This document shows positions 8,299 to 15,938 of a DNA stretch of 39,844 bases, in pieces. The translations under genes and the position numbers were made by a program. The notes beneath the pieces are model-generated. The model ran no database searches. It was given only the letters and a program-made list of their open reading frames with translations, and was not told where the DNA came from. This DNA comes from DATDSR01 sp036517855. GTDB lineage: Bacteria; Patescibacteriota; Minisyncoccia; Phycocordibacterales; DATDSR01. Numbering within the stretch: position 1 is the first letter of the stretch; the number at the start of each line of letters is the position of its first letter. The stretch lies in the NCBI GenBank assembly GCA_036517855.1, contig DATDSR010000049.1, positions 1 through 39,844 of the forward strand, in the 5' to 3' direction.

Positions 8299-8367
8299 TT
8301 TTCACCTCTTTGGGTTCGTGCGGGACCGACGGGATGCCGGTTTGCCTTCAACGAACTTTCTGGACAT

Positions 8368-8373
8368 AGTTTA
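8368..8373 (-). promoter_or_regulatory. -10 box of the module 1 cargo gene
   Basis: TAAACT is followed after 4 nt by CCAGAAAG, the start-site motif shared by the orphan genes. No good -35 is seen at 17 nt. A GCG stands just upstream of the hexamer. Confidence 0.45.
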
Positions 8374-8475
8374 CGCTAATCTGTCAAATCTGTGGGATTT
8401 CGTCCGTTATCTCTAACAGAATTCTGGCTTATCTATTGATTATATTTGCACTTTCAAATGCTTTGTTCGCCTACT

Positions 8476-8504
8476 TTGACAATATGGAGTCGGTTTGCTA
8501 GTCT
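8476..8504 (+). promoter_or_regulatory. Promoter of the TrmB-type gene at 8510
   Basis: -35 TTGACA (8476-8481), 17-nt spacer ending TGC, -10 TAGTCT (8499-8504). The ATG starts 5 nt later, which implies a leaderless or nearly leaderless mRNA. Confidence 0.75.
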
Positions 8505-8509
8505 TGGTT

Positions 8510-9316
8510 ATGGCCACCTATGACACCAATCTGCCCAAGAAGCTCGAGGGTGCTGGTTTGAACGAGAAGGAGGCTCAAGTTTATGCCTCCCTGCTCGAAC
8601 TTGGCGGAGCGTACCCCTCAAAGATTGCCCAAACGGCACATCTTAACCGTTCCACCACTTACAAAATTCTCTCTACCTTATCAATCCGAGGTTTAGTGAG
8701 TGAAGTGGAGAAGCGCAACAAACTTTTCTACCAAATTGAACAGCCTAAAAGCTTGGAACGATTCGCCAGATCGCAAGTAACCATCGCGGAGCGACAACTC
8801 GAGGAAGCGCAAAGGTTATTACCCAATATAGAGGGCCTATTTTCTTTATCGCCCAATAAACCGGTAGTGAAATTCTTTGAAGGGCCGGAAGGGGTGCTCT
8901 TGGTATACCAATCCCACGTTGAAGAAAGTGAGAAGTATGAAATGCTCGCGGTTAGCAACACAGCGGATCTTCTCAAGTTCCTACCCGAGAAGTTCCGTGA
9001 TTATTATATAAAGAAGAAGGAGAAACTCGGCATCACAACCCGTGCAATACTACCCGACACTGAAGTTGATACCGATTACAGCAAGAGCATCTATACCCGT
9101 TTCCCCAAAGCAATCTGGCCCAAGTTAAAGCATGTAGCTCACAACATCTTCCCCTTCAAAAGTGACTTCACAATTTATGGTAACAACAAAGTCTCGATAA
9201 TTAACTTCAACGAGCCGCAATTCGCTGGCACCATTATTGAGGACAGGGTCATACACGACATGATGGTTATGATCTTTAACCTCGCTTGGCAATCGGCCAA
9301 ATCTAAAGGGCGATGA
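8510..9316 (+). CDS. TrmB-type transcriptional regulator (module 1)
   Basis: This 268-aa protein has an N-terminal winged helix (about residues 10-75: LNEKEAQVYASLLELG, then LNRSTTYKILSTL and RGLVSEVEKRNKLFYQI), a helical linker rich in E and Q, and a C-terminal sensor-like domain opening with VVKFFEGPEGVLLVYQ. The layout matches archaeal/CPR TrmB-like regulators, whose C-terminal domain often binds a small ligand; the ligand here is unknown. The ATG at 8510 is chosen over an upstream in-frame TTG because the -10 box overlaps that extension. It stands head-to-head with the small gene at 7909, the likely target. It converges with the dehydrogenase gene. Confidence 0.85.
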   Translation: MATYDTNLPKKLEGAGLNEKEAQVYASLLELGGAYPSKIAQTAHLNRSTTYKILSTLSIRGLVSEVEKRNKLFYQIEQPKSLERFARSQVTIAERQLEEAQRLLPNIEGLFSLSPNKPVVKFFEGPEGVLLVYQSHVEESEKYEMLAVSNTADLLKFLPEKFRDYYIKKKEKLGITTRAILPDTEVDTDYSKSIYTRFPKAIWPKLKHVAHNIFPFKSDFTIYGNNKVSIINFNEPQFAGTIIEDRVIHDMMVMIFNLAWQSAKSKGR

Positions 9317-9339
9317 TTCCGGCGGTTCAACCGCTGTAG

Positions 9340-10368
9340 TTACAAAATGTTCTTAAGCGGTTCTCCTTTGGTGAAGGCTTGGATGCAACTCACAACTACC
9401 CCAAGTCTTTCGCGGTCGGCTTCGACGGTGTGAAAGGCTATGTGGGGGGTGATCAAGACTTCTGGTCTTTCGATAAGCACGTGGTCCATTACCAGAGCCT
9501 TCCAATCATTTATCTTTTTGTGGCCCATCACCAGTTCGCTCTCGTCGCTAAGTTCAGTTTCATCCTCAAGCACGTCAAGGCCGACGTGGCTCACCACCTT
9601 GTCTTGGATAGCGGCAAGTAGTGCCTCGGTATCAATTAGGCTCCCGCGGGCTGTGTTCACGATAACCATCCCCCGCTTCATCTTGGCGAAAGCATCGGCG
9701 TTTATTATGTGCAATGTTTCAGGCAAGGCTGGCAAGTGCAGAGTCAAAATGTCGGCCGTGTTCAAAATCTCATCGAACGAAAAATACTTCGCCCCGATTT
9801 CACTAGCGAAAGCTTCATCAGCATGGGCATCGAAAAGCATAACCTGCATACTAAAGCCTTTGGCAATGCGCGCGGCATTTTTGCCAATGCGCCCCGTGCC
9901 GAGCACGCCAATCTTCTTCGCGAACAAATCAAAACCTTGCATGGCCGTCACGTGGAACTCACCCTCCTCTTTGACCTGTCGAGCTGCATCAAAGATGCGG
10001 CGCGAGATAGCAAGTAGCAAGGCGAAGGCGTGTTCAGCCACCGCCACCGAACCATAGCCCGGCACGTTGGTTACTTGCACCCCCTTGGCCTTAGCCGCCA
10101 CTAAATCAATGTGATCGTAACCAGTGGTGCGAGTAACAATTAATTTAACCGATGGCAAAACAGCCAAAACTCCCGCATCGATGTGCGAACCTGTAAATAT
10201 CGAGACAACATCAGCCCCAGCGGCCTGTGAAGCCGTCTCCACCGTCAACTTATCGGGCACAAAAGCCAAATCCAACCCCGCCACCCCGTCGCTCGCGAGC
10301 GACGGGGCAAGACTCTCCCGCAAGTAACCCTCCTCACTCGGATCCGACTCAAATATTACAATTTTCAT
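9340..10368 (-). CDS. D-isomer-specific 2-hydroxyacid dehydrogenase
   Basis: This 342-aa NAD-dependent dehydrogenase resembles D-lactate dehydrogenases. It shows the Rossmann motif KKIGVLGTGRIGKNAARIAK and the catalytic set Arg in NTARGSLID, Glu in GLDVLEDE and His in TPHIAFHT. A roughly 30-residue insertion between the Glu and His motifs (DESELVMGHKKINDWKALV) is longer than in classical LdhA. The likely reaction is pyruvate to D-lactate with NADH, a fermentative redox sink; other 2-oxoacids are possible. ATG 10368 is chosen because TATAAT (10375-10380) ends 6 nt upstream. The gene is monocistronic and converges with the TrmB gene at 8510. Confidence 0.9.
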   Translation of the reverse strand: MKIVIFESDPSEEGYLRESLAPSLASDGVAGLDLAFVPDKLTVETASQAAGADVVSIFTGSHIDAGVLAVLPSVKLIVTRTTGYDHIDLVAAKAKGVQVTNVPGYGSVAVAEHAFALLLAISRRIFDAARQVKEEGEFHVTAMQGFDLFAKKIGVLGTGRIGKNAARIAKGFSMQVMLFDAHADEAFASEIGAKYFSFDEILNTADILTLHLPALPETLHIINADAFAKMKRGMVIVNTARGSLIDTEALLAAIQDKVVSHVGLDVLEDETELSDESELVMGHKKINDWKALVMDHVLIERPEVLITPHIAFHTVEADRERLGVVVSCIQAFTKGEPLKNIL

Positions 10369-10417
10369 CCTTGTATTATACACCCGCAATATCCCTCCGA
10401 CTACGCACAAGGTAAAT

Positions 10418-10457
10418 AAAAAGCCGGGAGCAGGTGTACAACCTGTCCCGAGCTTTT
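10418..10457 (-). terminator. Terminator of the module 2 cargo operon
   Basis: Read on the minus strand the stem has arms AAAAGCTCGGGACAGGT and ACCTGCTCCCGGCTTTT around a short loop, followed by T residues. About 45 nt are nearly identical to the element at 36103-36143. Confidence 0.85.
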
Positions 10458-10476
10458 GTGGAAATTTCTCTAAGTG

Positions 10477-10965
10477 CTACCAACGTCGGACAACAGGCGA
10501 TTTTGATCCCAAGAGATACCCCATGTACTGCCAATTCACCCCCACCTCACCACCATTTGGGCCGTACTTGGTATTCAGGCCTGGCACGTAGAGCGAGCCC
10601 TCACCATCCTCCGGTATCGCGTTGCCCACGATTACAGACCTCCACCCAAAAACAGTTGTGTTTTCACCAAAATGCTTTCGGAAGAAGTCAGTACCTTTGG
10701 TCTTAATGGCCTCGAGCTCGATTAGGCCAAGGCAGCCAAAGATTTGACCCTTGCGCACAAGCTCACTATAGAGCATTTGCCCGGTAGCGCCGTAATAATC
10801 CTTTTGGCTCTCGTCAAAATACGAGAACAGATCCTTTACATCCAGTTCTCCTGTCACCAACGTCACTAGCGGAGCTTCCAGGTCTGGGCGCAAAACTCTT
10901 TTCATCCATGATGGATAGTTAGGCTTCATTGAGTCGTCAACCTTCACCACTGTCTCACTGGTCAT
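10477..10965 (-). CDS. Orphan protein, second gene of module 2 cargo operon
   Basis: This 162-aa protein is not recognised. It appears soluble, with an acidic N-terminus (MTSETVVKVDDSMKPNYPSW), a middle part with SYFDESQKDYYGATGQMLYSEL, and a Gly/Tyr/Trp-rich C-terminus (GPNGGEVGVNWQYMGYLLG). The start is fixed by an AAAGGAG Shine-Dalgarno 8 nt before the ATG. It lies 69 nt downstream of the 92-aa gene in the same direction and is closed by a strong terminator, so the two form an operon divergent from the TrmB-type gene at 11472. Confidence 0.7.
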   Translation of the reverse strand: MTSETVVKVDDSMKPNYPSWMKRVLRPDLEAPLVTLVTGELDVKDLFSYFDESQKDYYGATGQMLYSELVRKGQIFGCLGLIELEAIKTKGTDFFRKHFGENTTVFGWRSVIVGNAIPEDGEGSLYVPGLNTKYGPNGGEVGVNWQYMGYLLGSKSPVVRRW

Positions 10966-11034
10966 GGTACTTTTCTCCTTTGGTTTTCAAAGAACCCTCT
11001 GTGAGACCACCACTGGATTGTGATGAGCTCGTGC

Positions 11035-11313
11035 TTAATTGCGGGGACACCTTCTGCCCCTGCCGTAGAGAGTGGTCTTATTCCACGCTGGCCCAAACCC
11101 TACATAAAGGATATCCCTAAACGCCAGCCTTCGGTTCTCTCCGCCAGTACAAATCTCAAGGTAATGTATGTCCGATTGAACATACGTGCCTGTTATATGC
11201 TCATCCTCGACGCACTTTTCACTCCAACATCTCTCAACTATTATCTCCAAACGAGTGTTGTACCCGCTAGACAGAATCGCCCCTACAACTTCGCCCAGCT
11301 TTTTGCTGTCCAT
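11035..11313 (-). CDS. Orphan small protein, first gene of module 2 cargo operon
   Basis: This 92-aa protein of unknown family has MDSKKLGEVVGAILSSG at the N-terminus, two cysteines in CWSEKC, and an alternating hydrophobic pattern (DIHYLEICTGGENRRLAFRD) suggesting a beta-rich fold. The start has a GGGAGG Shine-Dalgarno. The promoter is a clean sigma70 type (11356-11384), and the leader starts with CCAGATT, a variant of the common start-site motif. It is the promoter-proximal gene of a two-gene operon divergent from a TrmB-type regulator. Confidence 0.7.
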   Translation of the reverse strand: MDSKKLGEVVGAILSSGYNTRLEIIVERCWSEKCVEDEHITGTYVQSDIHYLEICTGGENRRLAFRDILYVGFGPAWNKTTLYGRGRRCPRN

Positions 11314-11355
11314 GCGTCCTCCCTTTCCCTGTTTTCAACTACCGAATCTGGCATA

Positions 11356-11384
11356 AGCATAGCATTCTGTGCTGTATCTGTCAA
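11356..11384 (-). promoter_or_regulatory. Promoter of the module 2 cargo operon
   Basis: -35 TTGACA (11379-11384), 17-nt spacer ending TGC, -10 TATGCT (11356-11361). CCAGA begins 5 nt after the -10. Confidence 0.75.
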
Positions 11385-11435
11385 CTGTCAGTGTGGCTAA
11401 ATACGGCCATATTTCGTAGTCTATGGATAATAGTG

Positions 11436-11463
11436 TTGACGAGTGCTCAACAACCTGTATGAT
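11436..11463 (+). promoter_or_regulatory. Promoter of the TrmB-type gene at 11472
   Basis: -35 TTGACG (11436-11441), 16-nt spacer, -10 TATGAT (11458-11463). The ATG lies 8 nt after the -10, so the leader is at most a couple of nt. Confidence 0.7.
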
Positions 11464-11471
11464 TGGGGCAT

Positions 11472-12251
11472 ATGTTGGAAGCTGGGCTAAATCGATTGGG
11501 GCTGAACAAACATGAAATTGAGGTTTATTTGGCCATTTTGCGTACAGGCAAGAGCGCTCCCTCGCGCCTATCCACTCTCACGGGCATCAACCGCACAACT
11601 ATATACAGCATTGGGCGCAAGCTTGAGAAGCTTGGCTTGGTTGGCTTTGATCAGGGTGGCAAAACAACTTACCTATTAGCAAAACCACCAGAGGCCATCG
11701 AGGAGATTTTGAAAAAAGAATCGAGCGAGCTTGAGGAGAAGCGCAAACTAGTTGGACAAATTAAGGATGAGCTCGCGACTATGCCCAAGGCTCAAGGCTA
11801 CTCTGTGCCACGCTACAAGTTCGTGGAGGAAAATGATTTGAATGATTACTTATACAAGCAAGGCCCAGTGTGGGGCAAGAGCGGCCAGATGTACGACAAC
11901 ACTTGGTGGGGCTACCACGACAACTCATTTAGTGAAGCCTACGGCGAGTGGATCAAGTGGACGTGGAAGACGGGGCCCAAGGATCTTAAAGTGCGCTTCC
12001 TATCTAACGCATCCAGCGTGGAGACTTATCTTACCAAACAATTCCCCGAGCGTCTCACGCGCGTTTGGCAAGGTAACGAGTTCGACACGTCGCTATGGGT
12101 TATCGGCGACTTCGTGATAATGGGCCAAACGAGAGTGCGCCCACATTACCTGGTTGAGATAAACGACCCGGTGCTTGCGAGGAACCAAAGGAATCTCTTC
12201 CAAGGCATCTGGCAAGGCTTAGCTGTACCATTGACTATTGACAGTAAATAG
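11472..12251 (+). CDS. TrmB-type transcriptional regulator (module 2)
   Basis: The protein is 259 aa. The winged helix covers about residues 5-70 (LNRLGLNKHEIEVYLAIL, GINRTTIYSIGRKLEKLGL). A charged helix KKESSELEEKRKLVGQIK links it to a C-terminal domain with many aromatics (QMYDNTWWGYHDNSF, EWIKWTWK). The sensor domain diverges most from the other TrmB-type proteins here: a KFVEE stretch replaces the FEG motif, so it may sense a different signal. ATG 11472 is preferred to the in-frame TTG 11463, which lies inside the -10 box. It is divergent from the cargo operon at 10477-11313 and followed by the HTH-phosphoribosyltransferase gene. Confidence 0.83.
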   Translation: MLEAGLNRLGLNKHEIEVYLAILRTGKSAPSRLSTLTGINRTTIYSIGRKLEKLGLVGFDQGGKTTYLLAKPPEAIEEILKKESSELEEKRKLVGQIKDELATMPKAQGYSVPRYKFVEENDLNDYLYKQGPVWGKSGQMYDNTWWGYHDNSFSEAYGEWIKWTWKTGPKDLKVRFLSNASSVETYLTKQFPERLTRVWQGNEFDTSLWVIGDFVIMGQTRVRPHYLVEINDPVLARNQRNLFQGIWQGLAVPLTIDSK

Positions 12252-12255
12252 TCAA
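12231..12255. promoter_or_regulatory. 9-bp inverted repeat spanning the TrmB stop codon
   Basis: TTGACTATT (12231-12239) and AATAGTCAA (12247-12255) are perfect inverted repeats with a 7-nt centre that includes the -35 TTGACA (12238-12243) of the next gene. It is a candidate operator for the gene at 12274, or a weak terminator. Confidence 0.5.
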
Positions 12256-12273
12256 TGGTGGTAGGATGGCTCT

Positions 12274-13251
12274 ATGACTAGAGAAGGGCACGAACGGGTT
12301 CTCGCTTATCTGCGGCAAAACGGCGAAAGCCGGGTTGTTGATATCTTGCATCACCTGCAAATCAGCAAGCAGGCGCTACACAAACAACTGGCTTCTCTTA
12401 TTTCATCCGGCCAGATCCAAAAGAGAGGCAAGGCGCCCAAAGTTTTTTATTCGCTTACGAAAGTAAGCACACAGAGCGAACAAGTAGAGGCGGTTGAACC
12501 TGCGCTTGAGAAATTTGTTAACGAGCACTACCTCAACGTCACACCAGACGGACGCAAGCTTCACGGGTTGGAGGGCTTCAAAGTCTGGTGCGCCAAGCAC
12601 AAACTGCCACTTGAGAAAACCGCCCGGGAATATAGACAAACTCTTGGGCCATACTTGAAATTGCGTAAAAACAATTTGTTAGACGGCACCAAGAAGATTG
12701 CGGGCACGTTTGAAAAAATGTGGCTTGATAAACTCTACTACATCGACTTTTACTCAACCCCACGTTTCGGCAAAACAAAACTCGGCCAACTTGTGCTCTA
12801 TGCCAAGCAAAGTCAGGATAGGAAGATTATTGCCGAACTTATAGCCGAGATTCGAACTAACATTCTTAAAGTGATAAAAAGGGGCAGATACGATGCTATC
12901 GGCTTCGTACCACCCTCAGTCAAGCGCGAAGTGCAACTAATGCGAGAGCTTGAGCGTGGTTTGCAAACAGGTTCACCAGTTTTAAAAATCGAAAAAATCT
13001 CAACACCCGTGCGTGTGCCCCAAAAGAGTCTAAACAAACTCGCAGACAGAATCGAGAATGCCAAAGCAACATTTGTGGTTACGGATAAAAATCGCTTCAG
13101 CAAAGTGTTACTTATAGACGACGCCGTCGGCTCGGGAGCCACAATGAACGAAATTGCGGCCAAAATCAAAGGACGTGGTGTCGCCAAGATAGTGAACGGC
13201 CTGGCCATAGTAGGCAGTCTTAAAGGCTTCGACGTTATTAGCGAAGTGTAG
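12274..13251 (+). CDS. Winged-helix protein fused to a phosphoribosyltransferase domain
   Basis: The protein is 325 aa. Residues ~5-60 form a winged helix (RVLAYLRQNGESRVVDILHH, ISKQALHKQLASLISSGQI). A middle helical region follows, then a C-terminal PRTase-like domain with the PRPP-binding loop VLLIDDAVGSGATMNEIAAK near residues 280-300. This architecture resembles PurR/ComF-like PRTase regulators that sense PRPP or nucleotides, but the specific role is unknown. Leaderless start: TTGACA (12238-12243), 18-nt spacer, TAGGAT (12262-12267), then 6 nt to the ATG. The promoter lies within the end of the TrmB gene. The gene at 13257 follows after 5 nt. Confidence 0.75.
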   Translation: MTREGHERVLAYLRQNGESRVVDILHHLQISKQALHKQLASLISSGQIQKRGKAPKVFYSLTKVSTQSEQVEAVEPALEKFVNEHYLNVTPDGRKLHGLEGFKVWCAKHKLPLEKTAREYRQTLGPYLKLRKNNLLDGTKKIAGTFEKMWLDKLYYIDFYSTPRFGKTKLGQLVLYAKQSQDRKIIAELIAEIRTNILKVIKRGRYDAIGFVPPSVKREVQLMRELERGLQTGSPVLKIEKISTPVRVPQKSLNKLADRIENAKATFVVTDKNRFSKVLLIDDAVGSGATMNEIAAKIKGRGVAKIVNGLAIVGSLKGFDVISEV

Positions 13252-13256
13252 CCATC

Positions 13257-14198
13257 ATGAGTATTGTTGTAACATATTACTCTTTCAGCCCAACTCGGGC
13301 GGATAAGGGTTGGGCGGAGCACGGTGAGCAGGACATTAAAAAGCTTAAAGATCTTTTCGTCTGGGGTACAAAATATAATCTTGAAAATGAGATGCGACTT
13401 AGGGTGACAGCGGAGGTGAGCGCTAAATTCGAACCAGCTCGCAAATCTTTCAGGGAAGAAATATTCACTGATTTTAAAAGCAGGGGGTTGTACGTCCCGA
13501 AACATGAGTGGGAAGACGAAAGGCCCGAAGACCTGATGGAATATTTGGCAAACTACGGATGTGTATATGACAAGGGTGTTGTCCCACCGCAAGAAGGGGC
13601 GCGCTTCGAGATGCTAGATAAGCCCACCCAAGACGCATACTACGCCCTTGAGAAGAAGTGCCGTGATGAAATCGCAGAAGAGATCTTGAAGGGCAATGCT
13701 CAAAGAGCACGGGATTTAGAGGGAGCACCCGAGGAGCCCGTGAATAAGCAAGAGCTCATGCACGAATTTCGGACGCTTGATCTTAATTATGGGAGTGTGC
13801 AAACTGATGCGTTTGAGGAACCGAAGTTAGAATATCTTTATCTTGGTACTATATGCGAAGTGTACGGGTTGAGATTAGAAGACGGTGTGCCAACAAAGGC
13901 CGAGTGGATTAGGCTATTTACGATGTTAAGCGGAGATAAAACAAAATTAGTAGCAAGCAAGGTTGCGAAACAAGCAGACGCATATGATAAGCCCGAGGAA
14001 TGGGAGGGACCAATCATTGATTACCTAACCACGGTCAGATACATTGTAGAGGATTTGAAAGCAACAGACACCGCAATGTTTTATCGCGAGTATGACGGCG
14101 GATACCCCGGCAATCCAAGTAGTGTAGACAAACTATTGACCGAGCGTTGCCTCAAACACTACGAGCAGTACAAAAAGTCCTTTACCATAATCACCTAG
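13257..14198 (+). CDS. Hypothetical protein cotranscribed with the HTH-PRTase
   Basis: This 313-aa protein is not recognised. It is soluble, charged, mostly helical and rich in E and K, with no signal peptide or transmembrane segment. Segments include MSIVVTYYSFSPTRADKGW at the start and ERCLKHYEQYKKSF near the end. It begins 5 nt after the preceding stop with no independent promoter visible, so it is probably translated from the same mRNA. A strong bidirectional terminator follows. Base composition resembles the core genes rather than the GC-rich orphans. Confidence 0.7.
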   Translation: MSIVVTYYSFSPTRADKGWAEHGEQDIKKLKDLFVWGTKYNLENEMRLRVTAEVSAKFEPARKSFREEIFTDFKSRGLYVPKHEWEDERPEDLMEYLANYGCVYDKGVVPPQEGARFEMLDKPTQDAYYALEKKCRDEIAEEILKGNAQRARDLEGAPEEPVNKQELMHEFRTLDLNYGSVQTDAFEEPKLEYLYLGTICEVYGLRLEDGVPTKAEWIRLFTMLSGDKTKLVASKVAKQADAYDKPEEWEGPIIDYLTTVRYIVEDLKATDTAMFYREYDGGYPGNPSSVDKLLTERCLKHYEQYKKSFTIIT

Positions 14199-14206
14199 GT
14201 AAAATG

Positions 14207-14239
14207 AAAAGGCGGCGGGTGTTGGCCCGTCGCCTTTTT
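14207..14239. terminator. Bidirectional terminator between 13257 gene and module 3 cargo
   Basis: AAAAGGCGGCGGG pairs with CCCGTCGCCTTTTT around GTTGG-type loop sequence. A/T tracts on both sides suit both converging genes. Confidence 0.85.
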
Positions 14240-14288
14240 CATCCTTTCGTTATTTCCTTGAGAACTGCCGCCGTCATCGGCCGACATC

Positions 14289-14924
14289 TTAGAGACCGAA
14301 GGTCAGGCGCACCTGCGCCTGGAAGCCCGTGGCCGTGTGCTGCAGCCAAAACTCGGGGGCGCCGAAGCGCTTCGCGCCCGGCACTTGAACGGTGACCATG
14401 GGCTTGTGGGCCCAGGGGCCGGTGCCGAACTGGAAGCCACCGTAACCACCGCCAACCGTGACGGGTCCGAGAGCAACGCCGAGGCGGATGTGGTCGACTG
14501 CTATCTGCCAAGTCGCTGTCTCGGTGAGCGGCAGGTAAGGGAGCACCGCCCCGTCAACCTTCACGCCCTTGCCGAGCGCGAGCTCGCCGAACACCAACGG
14601 CTGGAAGTACCACTCGCCCTTGGCTGCGTGGTCGCCCGTGGTCTTCATCACCTCGCCGATGACACCCAGCACCCCACGATCGCTGGCGTGGAGGATCCGA
14701 CCGACGCCCACACTGACCTCGTGGTAGCCGGCGCCGCCGAAATCCACGAACGTGGTGTCCAGGATGGTCTTCCCAAAACTATGGGAGACGTCAACGAACC
14801 TGAGAGTCGGGCCCGTCTCCATCGTGCCGTAGCGGACGAGAACAGTCGTGTCCGCAGCCACCGTGGCCTGTGCGAAGAACGCGAGAACCGCCAACAGAAC
14901 CGCAACCGACGTGATCTTCTTCAT
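14289..14924 (-). CDS. Secreted beta-rich orphan protein, module 3 cargo
   Basis: The protein is 211 aa. The first ~29 residues are a classical signal peptide (KK charge, then VAVLLAVLAFFAQ, and ATVAAD as probable cleavage region). The rest is Gly- and Val-rich with alternating hydrophobic residues (HEVSVGVGRILHASD, GPVTVGGGYGGFQFGTG) and ends FQAQVRLTFGL, a beta-barrel- or beta-sandwich-like composition. This is odd if the host lacks an outer membrane. ATG 14924 is chosen because the signal peptide starts there and AAAGGGG precedes it. The coding region is visibly GC-rich. It is divergent from the TrmB-type gene at 15118. Confidence 0.72.
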   Translation of the reverse strand: MKKITSVAVLLAVLAFFAQATVAADTTVLVRYGTMETGPTLRFVDVSHSFGKTILDTTFVDFGGAGYHEVSVGVGRILHASDRGVLGVIGEVMKTTGDHAAKGEWYFQPLVFGELALGKGVKVDGAVLPYLPLTETATWQIAVDHIRLGVALGPVTVGGGYGGFQFGTGPWAHKPMVTVQVPGAKRFGAPEFWLQHTATGFQAQVRLTFGL

Positions 14925-14983
14925 GTAATGCACCCCTTTCAAGGGTCTTGAGGTTTGGCGGGAATGCCCAACCTCCTGCTACA

Positions 14984-15012
14984 AGTATAGCAGTTAATCT
15001 ACTCATTGTCAA
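14984..15012 (-). promoter_or_regulatory. Promoter of the module 3 cargo gene
   Basis: -35 TTGACA (15007-15012), 17-nt spacer ending TGC, -10 TATACT (14984-14989). The 55-nt leader contains a GAGGTT/AACCTC hairpin. It is one of the strongest promoters in the window. Confidence 0.8.
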
Positions 15013-15083
15013 GACTCGTGGGACTTTCGACTCTATATTTAGAGCCGTATTATTGGTAGTTTTGCATCTTCTGTCGAGAACTA

Positions 15084-15111
15084 TTGACAACACACGCGAA
15101 ACTGCTAAGCT
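15084..15111 (+). promoter_or_regulatory. Promoter of the TrmB-type gene at 15118
   Basis: -35 TTGACA (15084-15089), 16-nt spacer ending TGC, -10 TAAGCT (15106-15111). The ATG begins 6 nt later, which implies a leaderless transcript. Confidence 0.78.
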
Positions 15112-15117
15112 AGCGTC

Positions 15118-15912
15118 ATGGATACAAGCGGCTCAATATCTCCCCTCCTCACCCGTCTAGGCTTGAACGACAAGGAGGTCAAAGTATTTTTAACTTTGCT
15201 TACGCACGGAGACCAATTGGCGAGTGGCATCGCCCGCTTCTCGGGTGTTACTCGCACACATGTGTACGACATCGCCGAGTCATTGCACAAGCGTGGCCTT
15301 GTGACCGTCACCGAAGTGCGCGGGGCAAGGAGATACGGGGCGATAAGTCATAACGGTATATTAGAATTTGTCGCGCAGAGACAGCAGAGCTTTGCCAAAC
15401 TTGAAAAAGATTTGACCGAAGCGGCTAGTGATTTTAATGCTCTCAAATCAAGCACCCAGCCCAAGACCCAAGTGCGCTTCTTCGAAGGGCCCGACGGTAT
15501 TAGGCAAATATTAAACGAGCTTCGGATAGATATGGAGAAGTCGAGCGAAAGGGAAACGGTAACCGTCTTCCCCGTTGATCGCTTAGCCAATGGGGTCACT
15601 AATTTCATCGACGATATGCTGTACATCAACTTACCGCAACTGAACAAACGCGACATTATCGAAGATGGGCCGCTAGCGCGAGAATATATCGAGAGGTGTA
15701 AAAAAGGTCCGGTGGAGCACCGCTACAAAATTTGGCCAAAGGAATGGGGCGAGTTACTCACCGACACGGTGTGTTGGGGAGACAAAGTTGAGATATCAGA
15801 TGTGGAAGATCCCAAACACGTCTCGGGGATTTTAATCACCAATCACGCCTACGCCAACACCTACCGCCAATGGTTCGAACAGCTGTGGGATTCATTGCCG
15901 GATAACAAGTAG
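15118..15912 (+). CDS. TrmB-type transcriptional regulator (module 3)
   Basis: The protein is 264 aa. The winged helix covers residues ~8-75 (LTRLGLNDKEVKVFLTLL, GVTRTHVYDIAESLHKRGL), then a coiled linker, then a sensor-like domain opening with QVRFFEGPDGIRQIL (about residue 118). It continues with PVDRLANGVTNFIDDM and ends in an aromatic-rich helix (YRQWFEQLWDSL). It is leaderless (see its promoter). It stands head-to-head with the secreted-protein gene at 14289 across 193 bp and converges with the SPFH gene. Confidence 0.85.
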   Translation: MDTSGSISPLLTRLGLNDKEVKVFLTLLTHGDQLASGIARFSGVTRTHVYDIAESLHKRGLVTVTEVRGARRYGAISHNGILEFVAQRQQSFAKLEKDLTEAASDFNALKSSTQPKTQVRFFEGPDGIRQILNELRIDMEKSSERETVTVFPVDRLANGVTNFIDDMLYINLPQLNKRDIIEDGPLAREYIERCKKGPVEHRYKIWPKEWGELLTDTVCWGDKVEISDVEDPKHVSGILITNHAYANTYRQWFEQLWDSLPDNK

Positions 15913-15938
15913 CCACACTACTCAAGTGTTTGTTGTGA

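Noticed and set aside
12813..13592. 259-codon open frame on the minus strand opposite the HTH-PRTase gene
   Set aside because: It lies antisense to a frame with clear HTH and PRPP-loop motifs, has no Shine-Dalgarno or promoter, and its translation has no domain pattern.
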